Shown here: piece by piece, positions 24,565 through 32,565 of the stretch
Layout of the letters: every line of letters begins with the position of its first letter
Position numbering within the stretch: position 1 is the stretch's first letter
Origin: Streptomyces parvulus
Lineage (GTDB): Bacteria > Actinomycetota > Actinomycetes > Streptomycetales > Streptomycetaceae
Assembly (NCBI RefSeq): GCF_014648855.1
Contig: NZ_BMRX01000025.1
Coordinates: 1-50,218 of the forward strand
Length of the DNA stretch: 50,218 bases
Reading direction: 5' to 3'
Made by a program: the position numbers and the translations under genes
The notes under the pieces: generated by a model
What the model was told of the DNA's origin: nothing
The model's input: only the letters and a program-made list of their open reading frames with translations
Database searches by the model: none

Positions 24565-25437
24565 TCAGCCCAGGCCGAGGGCGTCCATCGTGTGCTCGGC
24601 CATGCGCCGCTCGCCGAGCGCGTTGGGGTGGACGGGAACGAGGCTGTGGCCGAACAGCAGCGGCTCGATCCACCGGGTGCCGGGGGCCTGGCACGCGTCG
24701 TGGCCCTCGGAGACCGCGGCGAAGTCGACGAAGACCGCGCCGGTCTCCTCGGCGGCGCGCTCGACCACGTCGTTGAGGTGGGCCTGGATGCCGCGCAGGT
24801 AGGGCACGTCACCGGCGGCGATCGGGAGCTTCAGGAAGCAGGACGGGTCGGCGACGGCCGGGGTGATCCAGGGGTAACCCAGCGCGGCCACGCGCGCGTT
24901 GGGCGCCGCCGCCATGACCTCGCGCAGCGCGGCCTTGAGCGCGGGGTAGGTGTTGTTCTCGATCTGGTCGTCGAAGGACGTGCCGTTCTTGTCCTTGCAG
25001 GGGCTGCCCTTGCCGCCGCTGAGGACGCCCGCCGATCCGCAGGCCGTGATGGCGTTGATGAACGTGCTGTTGTCGTTGCCGCCGATGGTCAGGGTGACCA
25101 GGTCCGTGCCGGCGCCGAGCGCGTTCACCTGCGGGGCGACACCGGGGTACTGGGCCTCGGTGAAGTGGGAGGTCTGGGCGGCCCCACAGGTGACGTCCTT
25201 GAGCCGGGCCCCGGTCGCGTCGGCGATGACGTGGGGGTAGTTCGCCGTCGAGCGCAGGCAGAGCAGGTTGGTGGGGTCGACCGGCAGGACTCCCGAGCCG
25301 GCGCTGTAACTGTCGCCGAGGGCGACGTAGTCGAGGGTGGTGGTGGCGTGCGCCGAGGCGTCGGTGACGCCCAGGGTCAGCACACCGGCGGCGGCAGCTG
25401 TCGCGGCCATGACACGACGCAGGGCAGGCTTCGGCAT
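24565..25437 (-). CDS. Secreted SGNH/GDSL hydrolase (esterase/lipase)
   Basis: The 290-residue protein has a signal peptide cut near DASAHA (about residue 30). Catalytic Ser43 is in block I (ALGDSYSAG), Asn121 with GGND forms block III, and block V has DACQ... with His270 in VPVHPN. Six Cys (60, 84, 133, 147, 200, 249) can form the three disulfides known in Streptomyces extracellular GDSL lipases such as SCO1725-type enzymes. It would cleave ester bonds of lipids or plant esters outside the cell. An AT-rich region with TTACT/AGTAA repeats sits before it. Confidence 0.92.
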   Translation of the reverse strand: MPKPALRRVMAATAAAAGVLTLGVTDASAHATTTLDYVALGDSYSAGSGVLPVDPTNLLCLRSTANYPHVIADATGARLKDVTCGAAQTSHFTEAQYPGVAPQVNALGAGTDLVTLTIGGNDNSTFINAITACGSAGVLSGGKGSPCKDKNGTSFDDQIENNTYPALKAALREVMAAAPNARVAALGYPWITPAVADPSCFLKLPIAAGDVPYLRGIQAHLNDVVERAAEETGAVFVDFAAVSEGHDACQAPGTRWIEPLLFGHSLVPVHPNALGERRMAEHTMDALGLG

Positions 25438-25470
25438 GTGCTCTCTCTTCTGGAGTGCGGCGGCCGTTGG

Positions 25471-25497
25471 TTACTGGTCGGTTTTACTTTTAAGTAA
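25471..25497. promoter_or_regulatory. AT-rich operator-like element before the GDSL hydrolase
   Basis: In a very GC-rich region, this segment has TTACT at 25471 and 25484 and AGTAA at 25493-25497; the last two form an inverted repeat with a TTTA spacer. It lies 34-60 bp upstream of the hydrolase ATG in the gap shared with htpG. I see no other convincing feature in the 279-bp gap. Confidence 0.4.
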
Positions 25498-25716
25498 TGT
25501 GCAGGGCCGCTGACTCCAAGTCAACGTTGTTGACGGGACTTCTCGCAGTGGACGGACAACTCGCCGCCGTGGCGACCGGTGCCGGACCGGCGGGGAGATC
25601 CAGGGACGGTGGCGGCGTACTGGAGGAACGCGCGAGCGGCGCCCGGCCGGAGCCCCGAGCTGTTCTAGAGTTGCTTCCGCCAGCGGTACGACGGACCTGT
25701 GAGGTTTTCACCAGCC

Positions 25717-27618
25717 ATGACGACCGAAACGTTTGAGTTCCAGGTAGAGGCGCGTCAGCTCCTGCAGCTGATGATTCACTCCGTCTACTCGAACAAGGAT
25801 GTCTTCCTGCGCGAGCTCGTCTCCAACGCCTCCGACGCACTGGACAAGCTGCGCCTCGCCGCACTGCGCGACGACGCCCCCGACGCCGACGTCAGCGACC
25901 TGCACATCGAGCTGGAGGCCGACAAGGACGCCCGCACGCTGACCGTGCGGGACAACGGCATCGGCATGTCCCACGAGGAGGTCACCCGGCTGATCGGCAC
26001 GATCGCCAACTCGGGTACCGCCAAGTTCCTCCAGGAGCTGCGCGAGGCCAAGGACGCCGCCGGCGCCGACGGGCTGATCGGCCAGTTCGGTGTCGGCTTC
26101 TACTCGGCCTTCATGGTCGCGGACGAGGTCACCCTGGTCACCCGGCACGCCGGCGAGACCCAGGGCACCCGCTGGACCTCGCGCGGCGAGGGCACGTACA
26201 CCCTGGAGCGGCTCGACGAGGCCCCGCAGGGGACCACCGTCACCCTGCACCTCAAGCCCGCCGACTCCGACGACCAGCTCCACGACTACACCTCCGAGTG
26301 GAAGATCCGGGAGATCGTCAAGCGGTACTCGGACTTCATCACCTGGCCGGTGCGCATGGTGCCGGAGCGGACCGGGGAGGACGCCGGGGACCGCGAGCCC
26401 GAGACGCTCAACTCCATGAAGGCCCTCTGGGCGCGCCCGCGCGACGAGGTGTCCGACGAGGAGTACCACGAGCTGTACAAGCACATCGGCCACGACTGGC
26501 GGGACCCGCTGGAGACGATCCGCCTCCAGGCCGAGGGCACCTTCGAGTACCAGGCCCTCCTGTTCCTCCCCGCGCACGCACCGCACGACCTGTTCGCCCG
26601 CGGCTACCAGCGCGGCGTCCAGCTGTACGTGCGGCGCGTCTTCATCATGGAGGACTGCGAGGAACTCCTGCCGTCCTACCTCCGGTTCGTCAAGGGCGTC
26701 GTCGACGCGCAGGACCTCACGCTCAACGTCTCGCGCGAGATCCTCCAGCAGGACCGCCACATCCGCATGATCCAGCGGCGGCTGACCAAGAAGGTCCTCT
26801 CCACCGTCAAGGACCTCGCGACCTCCGCGCCGGACAAGTACGCCACGTTCTGGCGGGAGTTCGGCGCGGTGCTCAAGGAGGGGCTGATCACCGACTCGGA
26901 GAACCGGGAGGCGATCCTCGCCGCCTGCTCCTTCGCGTCCACGCACGACGCCGACGCGCCGACCACGCTGAAGGACTACGTGGCGCGGATGAAGGACGGC
27001 CAGGACGACGTCTACTTCATGACCGGCGAGTCCCGGCAGGCCATCGAGAACTCCCCGCACATGGAGGCGTTCCGGGCCAAGGGCCTGGAGGTCCTGCTCC
27101 TCACCGACCCCGTCGACGAGGTCTGGGTCGACGCGGTGGGGGAGTACGACGGCAAGGCGCTGCGGTCGGTCGCCAAGGGCGACATCGACCTGTCCGGCGC
27201 CGAGGAGGACAAGAGCGAGGCCGAGAAGGAGAAGCAGGGCGAGGCGTACGCCGGACTGCTCGGCTGGATGACGGAGCACCTCGGCGACGACGTCAAGGAG
27301 GTCCGCCTCTCCTCCCGGCTGACGGTGTCGCCCGCCTGCGTGGTCTCCGACTCGGGTGAACTGACGCCCGCCCTGGAGAACATGTACCGGGCCATGGGGC
27401 AGGAGGTCCCCGAGGCCAAGCGCATCCTGGAGCTGAACCCCGAGCACCAGCTGGTGAAGACCCTCAACCGCGCCTACGCCGACCGGCAGGACCGCACGGA
27501 ACTCACCGAGACCGCCGAGCTGCTGCACACCCTCGCGGTGCTGGCCGAGGGCGGCCGGCCCAAGGAGCCCGCCCGCTTCGTGCAGCTGATGGCGGACCGC
27601 CTGGAGCGCACCGTCTAG
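25717..27618 (+). CDS. htpG: HSP90-family chaperone HtpG
   Basis: The 633-residue protein is a complete bacterial HSP90: [17 protein letters not shown] and DNGIGMS in the N-terminal GHKL ATPase, [11 protein letters not shown] closing the lid, the middle domain with [14 protein letters not shown] containing the catalytic Arg, and a C-terminal dimerisation domain. It remodels client proteins in the cytoplasm. I chose the ATG at 25717 because homologues begin [12 protein letters not shown] at 25699 would add six residues. No CIRCE or HAIR-like heat-shock element is obvious upstream. Confidence 0.96.
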
Positions 27619-27620
27619 CG

Positions 27621-27637
27621 GCCCCCCGGACCGGGGC
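27621..27637 (+). terminator. Short hairpin after htpG
   Basis: GCCCC...GGGGC with CCCCGG-A-CCGGGG inside begins 2 bp after the htpG stop. The stem is short and the loop tight, so it is only a candidate terminator. Confidence 0.35.
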
Positions 27638-27682
27638 GCTCCCGGCGTGCCCGTCGCCCGCCATCCGCATGGCGAGACGACC

Positions 27683-27712
27683 TGGCATCCGGAGTGCCCC
27701 GGTCCGTATATT
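27683..27712 (+). promoter_or_regulatory. Promoter of the Cys-rich leader / YeeE transporter unit
   Basis: TATATT (27707-27712) is a good -10 box with TGGCAT (27683-27688) 18 bp upstream. Seven nucleotides separate the -10 box from the ATG of the small ORF, the geometry of a leaderless transcript and the same as at the TauD leader. Confidence 0.6.
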
Positions 27713-27719
27713 CGCACGC

Positions 27720-27803
27720 ATGTCTGCCCCGGCTCCGCTGCTGTGTCTCGCGCTCTTCGCGTGCTCGGCGTGGTGCGTCGACGACGGCCTCTGTCGCCGC
27801 TGA
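27720..27803 (+). CDS. Putative leaderless Cys-rich leader peptide (27 aa, four Cys) upstream of the YeeE transporter
   Basis: ATG at 27720 opens a 27-codon frame ending TGA at 27801-27803. Cys occupies positions 9, 15, 19 and 25, ending GLCRR; four Cys in 27 residues is far above the level usual in streptomycete proteins. There is no ribosome binding site, but a TATATT box lies 7 nt upstream. The downstream gene, 82 bp away, encodes a thiosulfate-type transporter. A cysteine-sensing leader that controls sulfur uptake by attenuation is therefore plausible. It lacks the RHVDL/CRVxSAxC motif of the known actinobacterial cysteine leaders, apart from the LCR near the end. Confidence 0.6.
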   Translation: MSAPAPLLCLALFACSAWCVDDGLCRR

Positions 27804-27814
27804 TCCCCGGCCGC

Positions 27815-27848
27815 CCGGACGACCAGTCCGCGCCGTCCGGTCCACCGG
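27815..27848 (+). promoter_or_regulatory. Overlapping hairpins between leader ORF and YeeE gene
   Basis: CCGGACG (27815-27821) pairs with CGTCCGG (27834-27840), and CCGGT (27837-27841) pairs with ACCGG (27844-27848). The two stems share CCGG at 27837-27840 and exclude each other, as in attenuators. GC richness makes chance hairpins common here. Confidence 0.35.
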
Positions 27849-27885
27849 CCCGCCCGCCGTCCCCGCGCACCACCCCGGAGATCCC

Positions 27886-29184
27886 GTGACCACCGCACCC
27901 CCCGCCGGGTCGCCCCCGGCCGCGCCGCCGCGCGCCTCCACCTCGCTCCTCGCCCCCTCGCCGACCTCCTCGCCCCGGCCCGAGGCACCACCGCTCCCGC
28001 CGGTGCGGCGGACGCCCCTCGCGGTGTCCGGGCTGCTCGCCGCCGCGCTGACGGCCTACGTGTGGGCCGCGCACGGCGCCAAGCCCGGCGTGCTGCTCCT
28101 GCTGGGCCTCGCACTGGGCGTCGCCCTCTTCCACTCCCGGTTCGGCTTCACCTCCGCCTGGCGCCAGCTGGTCGCGGTGGGCAACGGCGCCGGACTGCGC
28201 GCCCACGCCCTGCTCCTCGGCACCACGGCCACCCTGTTCGCACTGCTCATCGGCACCGGGACCGGACTCTTCGGCTCCCAGCCGGCGCCGTCCGCCGGAC
28301 CGATCGGCGTCGGACTGTTCGCAGGCTCGGCGCTCTTCGCCGTGGGCATGCAGCTCGGCGGCGCCTGCGCCTCGGGCACCCTCTTCGCCGTCGGCTCGGG
28401 ACAGACGTCGATCGTGCTGACCCTCGGCGGCTTCGTCGCGGGCGCCACGCTGGCCGCCTGGCAGTTCGACCTGTGGAAGGACCTGCCGGCCTGGGAGCCC
28501 GTCGTGCTCTCCGACCACATCGGCTGGTTCGGCTCCTGGGCCGTGACCATCGGGGCCCTGCTGCTGGTGGTGCTGGTCACCCGGCGCGTCCAGGCCCGCC
28601 GCAACCCGCCGCCCCTCGGCACCGTGCCCTCGGCGCGCGGTGCGGCCCTGCGCGCGGTGCGGGGCTCCTGGCCGCTGGCCGCCGGCGCGCTCGTCCTGGC
28701 GGTGCTCGGCGCGGGTGTCCTGCTGGTCTCCGGCGGGGCCTGGGGCGTCACCAGCGCCTTCAGCCTGTGGGGCTCGGAACTGGTGGGCGCGCTCGGCGGC
28801 CACCCGGAGAACTGGACCTGGTGGCGGCAGCCCGGCAACGCCGAGATGCTGGCGGGCCCGGTCCTCGCCGACAAGACCAGCCTCACCGACATCGGCATCA
28901 TGATCGGCGCGGCCGTGGCCGCCGCGGTCGGCGGCACCTGGGCGCTGCACCGGGGCATCCCGTGGCGCACGGCGGTCGCGGCGGTGCTCGGCGGTGTGCT
29001 GATGGGCGTCGGCGCCCGGCTGGCCGGCGGCTGCAACATCGGCGCCTATCTGGCGGGCATCGCCTCGGGCAGCCTCAGCGGCTGGCTGTGGGGCGCCTTC
29101 GCGCTGGCCGGCACCTGGGTCGGCCTGAAGCTGCGGCCCCTGTTCGGCCTGGGCAACCCCAAGCCGGGCGACGGCGTCTGCTGA
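27886..29184 (+). CDS. YeeE/YedE-family (thiosulfate-type) transporter
   Basis: The 432-residue membrane protein has a Pro-rich cytoplasmic N terminus (about residues 1-45) and about nine to ten hydrophobic helices. Two YeeE/YedE repeats are visible, each with its conserved Cys: MQLGGACASGTLFAVG and RLAGGCNIGAYLAG. In the characterised relative TsuA these Cys line the thiosulfate pathway. The GTG at 27886 has GGAG 5 bp upstream; the open frame runs back to 27694 but those codons overlap the leader. The substrate may also be another sulfur or selenium species. No rhodanese or TusA gene is adjacent, yet the Cys-rich leader supports a sulfur role. Confidence 0.88.
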   Translation: MTTAPPAGSPPAAPPRASTSLLAPSPTSSPRPEAPPLPPVRRTPLAVSGLLAAALTAYVWAAHGAKPGVLLLLGLALGVALFHSRFGFTSAWRQLVAVGNGAGLRAHALLLGTTATLFALLIGTGTGLFGSQPAPSAGPIGVGLFAGSALFAVGMQLGGACASGTLFAVGSGQTSIVLTLGGFVAGATLAAWQFDLWKDLPAWEPVVLSDHIGWFGSWAVTIGALLLVVLVTRRVQARRNPPPLGTVPSARGAALRAVRGSWPLAAGALVLAVLGAGVLLVSGGAWGVTSAFSLWGSELVGALGGHPENWTWWRQPGNAEMLAGPVLADKTSLTDIGIMIGAAVAAAVGGTWALHRGIPWRTAVAAVLGGVLMGVGARLAGGCNIGAYLAGIASGSLSGWLWGAFALAGTWVGLKLRPLFGLGNPKPGDGVC

Positions 29185-29193
29185 AACGGGAGC

Positions 29194-29228
29194 CCGTGCG
29201 GCACGGGGGTCAGGCCCGTGCCGCACGG
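29194..29228. terminator. Bidirectional hairpin terminator
   Basis: A perfect 14-bp inverted repeat (arms 29194-29207 and 29215-29228, loop GGTCAGG) fills the gap between the convergent YeeE and TetR genes. Confidence 0.85.
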
Positions 29229-29231
29229 CGG

Positions 29232-29789
29232 CTAGTGGGAGCCCCGGTCCGTCGTCGTCACGCGGGCGACGGCCTCCAGTGTGAGGGCGCGGCCGTGCGG
29301 CTCGCGGGCCAGGGCGCGGTGCAGTGTGAGGCCCTCGATCAACGCGTCGAGCTGGCGGGCCGTGTCCGGGTCGAAGTGCTTCTCCAGGTGCACCCGGCTG
29401 CGCCGCATCCACTCGTGGGTCAGCTCCCGGTAGGCCGGCTCCCGCGCGGCCAGCGTGTACAGCTCCTGGGTGAGCACCAGGTCCCGCTGGCTGCCCTCCG
29501 ACAGCTCGTGCACCAGGTCGGCCACCGCCGCGCGGGCCTCGTCGCGGTCGGCGGCGGCGCCGAGGTACGCGTCGAAGACGGCGACGATGTGGTCCGTGAA
29601 CCGGCCGAACGCCTCCCGCAGCAGCTCCTCGATGCCGCTGAAGTGGTACGTCATCGAGCCCAGGGGGACACCGGCGCGCGTCGCGATCCTGCGGTGCGAG
29701 ACCCGCGCGATGCCCTCTTCGGCGATCAGGTCGAGGGTGGCGGCGATGATGCGCTCGCGGCGCTGCGGGTCCGTGTGTCCGGTTGCCAT
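29232..29789 (-). CDS. TetR-family regulator of the acetyltransferase/MFS locus
   Basis: The 185-residue protein has a TetR helix-turn-helix at about residues 10-55 (IIAATLDLIAEEGIARVSHR, then AGVPLGSMTYHF) and a helical ligand domain. The start is the ATG at 29789, 10 bp after the stop of the sugar-type acetyltransferase gene, so both are read together. An identical 21-bp palindromic element precedes this operon and the MFS gene, a fitting pair of operators for this repressor. Confidence 0.88.
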   Translation of the reverse strand: MATGHTDPQRRERIIAATLDLIAEEGIARVSHRRIATRAGVPLGSMTYHFSGIEELLREAFGRFTDHIVAVFDAYLGAAADRDEARAAVADLVHELSEGSQRDLVLTQELYTLAAREPAYRELTHEWMRRSRVHLEKHFDPDTARQLDALIEGLTLHRALAREPHGRALTLEAVARVTTTDRGSH

Positions 29790-29799
29790 GGGAGCAGGC

Positions 29800-30387
29800 T
29801 TACACGTTCCGCACCGGGCGGGCGGGGTTGCCGACGGCCACGACGTTCGCCGGGACGTCCTTGGTGACGACCGCGCCCGCGCCGATGACCGAGTTGTCCC
29901 CGATGGTGACGCCGGGCAGCACGATGGCGCCCCCGCCCAGCCACACGTTGTCGCCGATGGTGATGGGCCGCGCCGCCTCCAGCTTGTCCCGGCGGGGACC
30001 GGGCTCCAGCGGGTGGGTCGGCGTCAGCAACTGCACGTTGGGACCGATCTGGCAGTCCGCGCCGATGGTGATCGCGGCGACGTCCAGCGCGGTCAGGTTG
30101 TAGTTGACGAAGGTGCGCGCACCGATGGTGATGTTGCTCCCGTAGTCGACCCACAGCGGCGGCCGTACGTGCGCCTCCTCGCCGAGCGATCCGAGCAGTT
30201 CCGCGAGGAGGGGCCGCGCGGTCGCGGGGTCCTCCGTGTACGCGGCCTGATAGCGGGCGGCCAGCCGCACGGCCTGCCGCTGCCTGCGCTCGATCTCGGG
30301 GTCGTCGGCGATGTAGAGGTCGCCCGCCCGCATGCGTTCGAGGTTGCTGCGCGGGTCGCCCGCGAAGTGGTCCGTCGCCATGCGCAC
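29800..30387 (-). CDS. Hexapeptide-repeat maltose/galactoside O-acetyltransferase family protein
   Basis: The 195-residue protein has the Mac N-terminal helix pair (MRAGDLYIADDPEIERRQRQA) followed by left-handed beta-helix repeats (NITIGARTFVNYN, ITIGADCQIGPNVQLLTPTHPLEP, ITIGDNVWLGGGAIVLPGVTIGDNSVIGAG). Catalytic His125 is in TPTHP. It transfers acetyl from acetyl-CoA to a hydroxyl on sugars or xenobiotics, which may mark them for export. GTG 30387 has CAGGGG upstream; ATG 30381 is the alternative. It is cotranscribed with the TetR gene. Confidence 0.9.
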   Translation of the reverse strand: MRMATDHFAGDPRSNLERMRAGDLYIADDPEIERRQRQAVRLAARYQAAYTEDPATARPLLAELLGSLGEEAHVRPPLWVDYGSNITIGARTFVNYNLTALDVAAITIGADCQIGPNVQLLTPTHPLEPGPRRDKLEAARPITIGDNVWLGGGAIVLPGVTIGDNSVIGAGAVVTKDVPANVVAVGNPARPVRNV

Positions 30388-30399
30388 GATCGTACCCCT

Positions 30400-30420
30400 G
30401 AAGCGTACGAACGTACACTC
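30400..30420. promoter_or_regulatory. TetR-type operator, copy 1 (exact 21-bp repeat)
   Basis: The element has GTACG-AA-CGTAC at 30405-30416, extended by AG/CT pairs on either side, and is identical over 21 bp to 31703-31723. It lies 13 bp upstream of the acetyltransferase start. Confidence 0.75.
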
Positions 30421-30460
30421 TCGCGCGCCCGGCGGGGTGCGCGGGCGCGGCCCGGACCGC

Positions 30461-31684
30461 TCAGCGGCGCCGCGGCTGGAGCACTCCGGCGAGCAGCAGC
30501 ACCAGGAGGCCGGCGAGGGGCACCACCAGCAGCCCCGCCCGCAGGCTCGTCGCGTCGGCGACCAGCCCCACCACCGGCGGGGAGAGCAGGAAGCCGAGGC
30601 GCATCAGCCAGGAGACGATCGTGAGCCCCGAACCGGGCCCCAGGCCTGGCAGTTCGTCGGCCTCGTGCATCGCCGCGGGCACCAGGGTCGCCACCCCGAA
30701 CCCGGCCGCGGCGAACCCGAGGACCGTCCCCGGCACCGTCGGCACGGCCAGCGCGAGCCCCATGCCGACGGCCGCGATCAGGGCGCCGGACCGGGCCACG
30801 GCGCGCTGGCCGAACCGGTCCACGAGCCGGTCCCCGAGGAGCCGCCCGACGAACTGCGCCCCGACCAGGGCGACATAGCCGGAGGCGGCCAGCGCCACCG
30901 AGGCGTGCAGCGAGTCCGAGAGGTAGAGGGTGGCCCACGAACTGCCCGCGTCCTCCACGAGCGTGCCGGCCGTGGCGATGAGGACGAGCGCCGCCAGCAC
31001 GTACCGGATCCGGGTGCCGGTGACGGGCGCAGGCGCTCGCGGCGGCGCGCCCTCCCCGGTGTCCGCGTTCCCGGTGTCCGCCCCCTCGGCCGGCTCGGTC
31101 TCCGGGCCCGGCAGACAGAACCGCAGCGCCACACACGCCGCCACCGAGAAGAGCACCGCGGAGAAGAGCAGATGCTCGCCGCGGGGGACGCCGAGCGCGA
31201 TCGCGGCGGCCGCCATGGAGCCTCCGGTGACCGCGCCGATGGACCAGATGGCGTGGAAGGAGTTGATGATCGAACGCCCGTAGCGCCGCTGCACCCGCAG
31301 ACCGTGCGCGTTCTGCGCGACGTCGGTGAACGCGTCCATCGCCCCCGCGAGGAAGAGCGCCCCGCCGAAGACCACGACCGAGTCCGCCAGCCCGGCGGCC
31401 AGGATCCCCACCCCGGTCAGCAGCGTGCCGCCGACCGCCACCCGCGCCGACCCGAACCGGCGGACGAGTATCCCGGCCGCGAGCCCGGCCGCGATCGCGC
31501 CCGCCGGGAACGCCGCGACGGCCAGCCCGTAGGCGGCGTTGCCGATCCCGAGATCCGCCTTGATCTGCGGATAGCGCGGCAGCAGGTTGGCGAACAGGGC
31601 CCCGTTGGTGAAGAACAGCACGGCGACGGCCACCCGGGCCCGCCGGTCGGCCGGCGCCGCCCGGCGCAGTACGTCGACAGTCAT
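30461..31684 (-). CDS. MFS transporter
   Basis: The 407-residue protein has about 12 hydrophobic helices in two halves with a charged central loop (about residues 195-225, rich in Glu/Gly/Thr). FFTNGALFANLLPRYPQIKADLGI and the LVRRFGSARVAVGG loop are typical of YbjJ-like MFS carriers. The substrate is not evident. The upstream 21-bp palindrome is shared with the TetR/acetyltransferase operon, so it is probably induced by the same ligand and may export a drug or its acetylated form. ATG start at 31684. Confidence 0.9.
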   Translation of the reverse strand: MTVDVLRRAAPADRRARVAVAVLFFTNGALFANLLPRYPQIKADLGIGNAAYGLAVAAFPAGAIAAGLAAGILVRRFGSARVAVGGTLLTGVGILAAGLADSVVVFGGALFLAGAMDAFTDVAQNAHGLRVQRRYGRSIINSFHAIWSIGAVTGGSMAAAAIALGVPRGEHLLFSAVLFSVAACVALRFCLPGPETEPAEGADTGNADTGEGAPPRAPAPVTGTRIRYVLAALVLIATAGTLVEDAGSSWATLYLSDSLHASVALAASGYVALVGAQFVGRLLGDRLVDRFGQRAVARSGALIAAVGMGLALAVPTVPGTVLGFAAAGFGVATLVPAAMHEADELPGLGPGSGLTIVSWLMRLGFLLSPPVVGLVADATSLRAGLLVVPLAGLLVLLLAGVLQPRRR

Positions 31685-31702
31685 GCGCGGAGCCTACAGG
31701 CC

Positions 31703-31723
31703 GAAGCGTACGAACGTACACTC
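31703..31723. promoter_or_regulatory. TetR-type operator, copy 2 (exact 21-bp repeat)
   Basis: Exact second copy of the 30400-30420 element, 18 bp upstream of the MFS start codon. Both copies have the same orientation relative to the gene they precede, which shows a shared promoter-operator. Confidence 0.75.
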
Positions 31724-31780
31724 CCGTCCGGGCGGCCCAGTAAACCGGTGTCGCGGCGGGGGCGTCGCGGCGATCATGGG

Positions 31781-31840
31781 ACCGTCAGGGCCCGTCAGGG
31801 CCCGTCAGTGCCCCTCAGGCCCCTCCGTGCCGTCCGTGCC
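31781..31840 (+). repeat. Degenerate 10-bp tandem repeat upstream of the Vat-like gene
   Basis: Six in-phase decamers: accgtcaggg, cccgtcaggg, cccgtcagtg, cccctcaggc, ccctccgtgc, cgtccgtgcc. The first three are nearly identical and later ones drift. The array ends 26 bp before the acetyltransferase start and its unit equals about one helical turn. Confidence 0.65.
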
Positions 31841-31866
31841 CGTCCGAGAGTCAGGAACCCACCGCG

Positions 31867-32517
31867 ATGCCCGTGCCCGCAGACCCGACGGTGCTCCACC
31901 CGATGCCCGAGCAGCCGCGGGTGGTGCTCCTCAAGCCGCTGGTGAAGTCACCGCTCATCGAGGTGGGGGAGTACTCGTACTACGACGACCCCGACGACGC
32001 GACGGCCTTCGAGACCCGCAACGTGCTCTACCACTACGGCCCGGAGAGACTCGTCATCGGCCGGTTCTGCGCGCTGGGCACCGGCACCCGGTTCCTCATG
32101 AACGGCGCCAACCACCGGATGGACGGCCCCTCGACCTTCCCCTTCCCGACCATGGGCGGTTCCTGGGCCGACCACTTCGACCTGCTGACCGGGCTCCCGG
32201 GCCGCGGCGACACCGTCGTCGGCCACGACGTCTGGTTCGGCCACGGCACGACGGTCATGCCGGGCGTGCGGATCGGACACGGCGCGATCATCGGTGCCGG
32301 CTCCGTGGTCACCCGGGACGTGCCCGACTACGGCATCGTCGGCGGCAACCCGGCCCGGCTCCTGCGCACCCGGTACAGCGAGGAGGACGTGACCAGGCTC
32401 CTCGCGGCGGCCTGGTGGGACTGGCCCGCCGCGCTCATCACCGAGCACGTCCGGACGATCATGTCCGGCACCGTCGACGCGCTGGAGGAGATCGCCCGGC
32501 GCGCGGGCCGCGCATGA
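31867..32517 (+). CDS. Vat-type xenobiotic (streptogramin A-like) O-acetyltransferase
   Basis: The 216-residue left-handed beta-helix protein matches the Vat/CatB xenobiotic acetyltransferase group: YYDDPDDATAFE, then MNGANHRMDGPSTFPF with His83 at the catalytic position, then GHDVWFGHGTTVMPGVRIGHGAIIGAGSVVTRDVPDYGIVGGNPA. Vat enzymes acetylate the hydroxyl of group A streptogramins; many chromosomal homologues have other or unknown acceptors. AGGAA precedes the ATG. It is divergent from the MFS gene, and the locus as a whole looks like a resistance or self-protection cassette. Confidence 0.88.
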   Translation: MPVPADPTVLHPMPEQPRVVLLKPLVKSPLIEVGEYSYYDDPDDATAFETRNVLYHYGPERLVIGRFCALGTGTRFLMNGANHRMDGPSTFPFPTMGGSWADHFDLLTGLPGRGDTVVGHDVWFGHGTTVMPGVRIGHGAIIGAGSVVTRDVPDYGIVGGNPARLLRTRYSEEDVTRLLAAAWWDWPAALITEHVRTIMSGTVDALEEIARRAGRA

Positions 32518-32565
32518 CCGCGCACCCGGTCGCCGTGCGGCAGACCGGCGGCCCGGTCCACGGGC

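Noticed and set aside
25497..25736. 79-codon plus-strand frame before htpG
   Set aside because: No ribosome binding site, no family resemblance, and it overlaps the htpG start in another frame.
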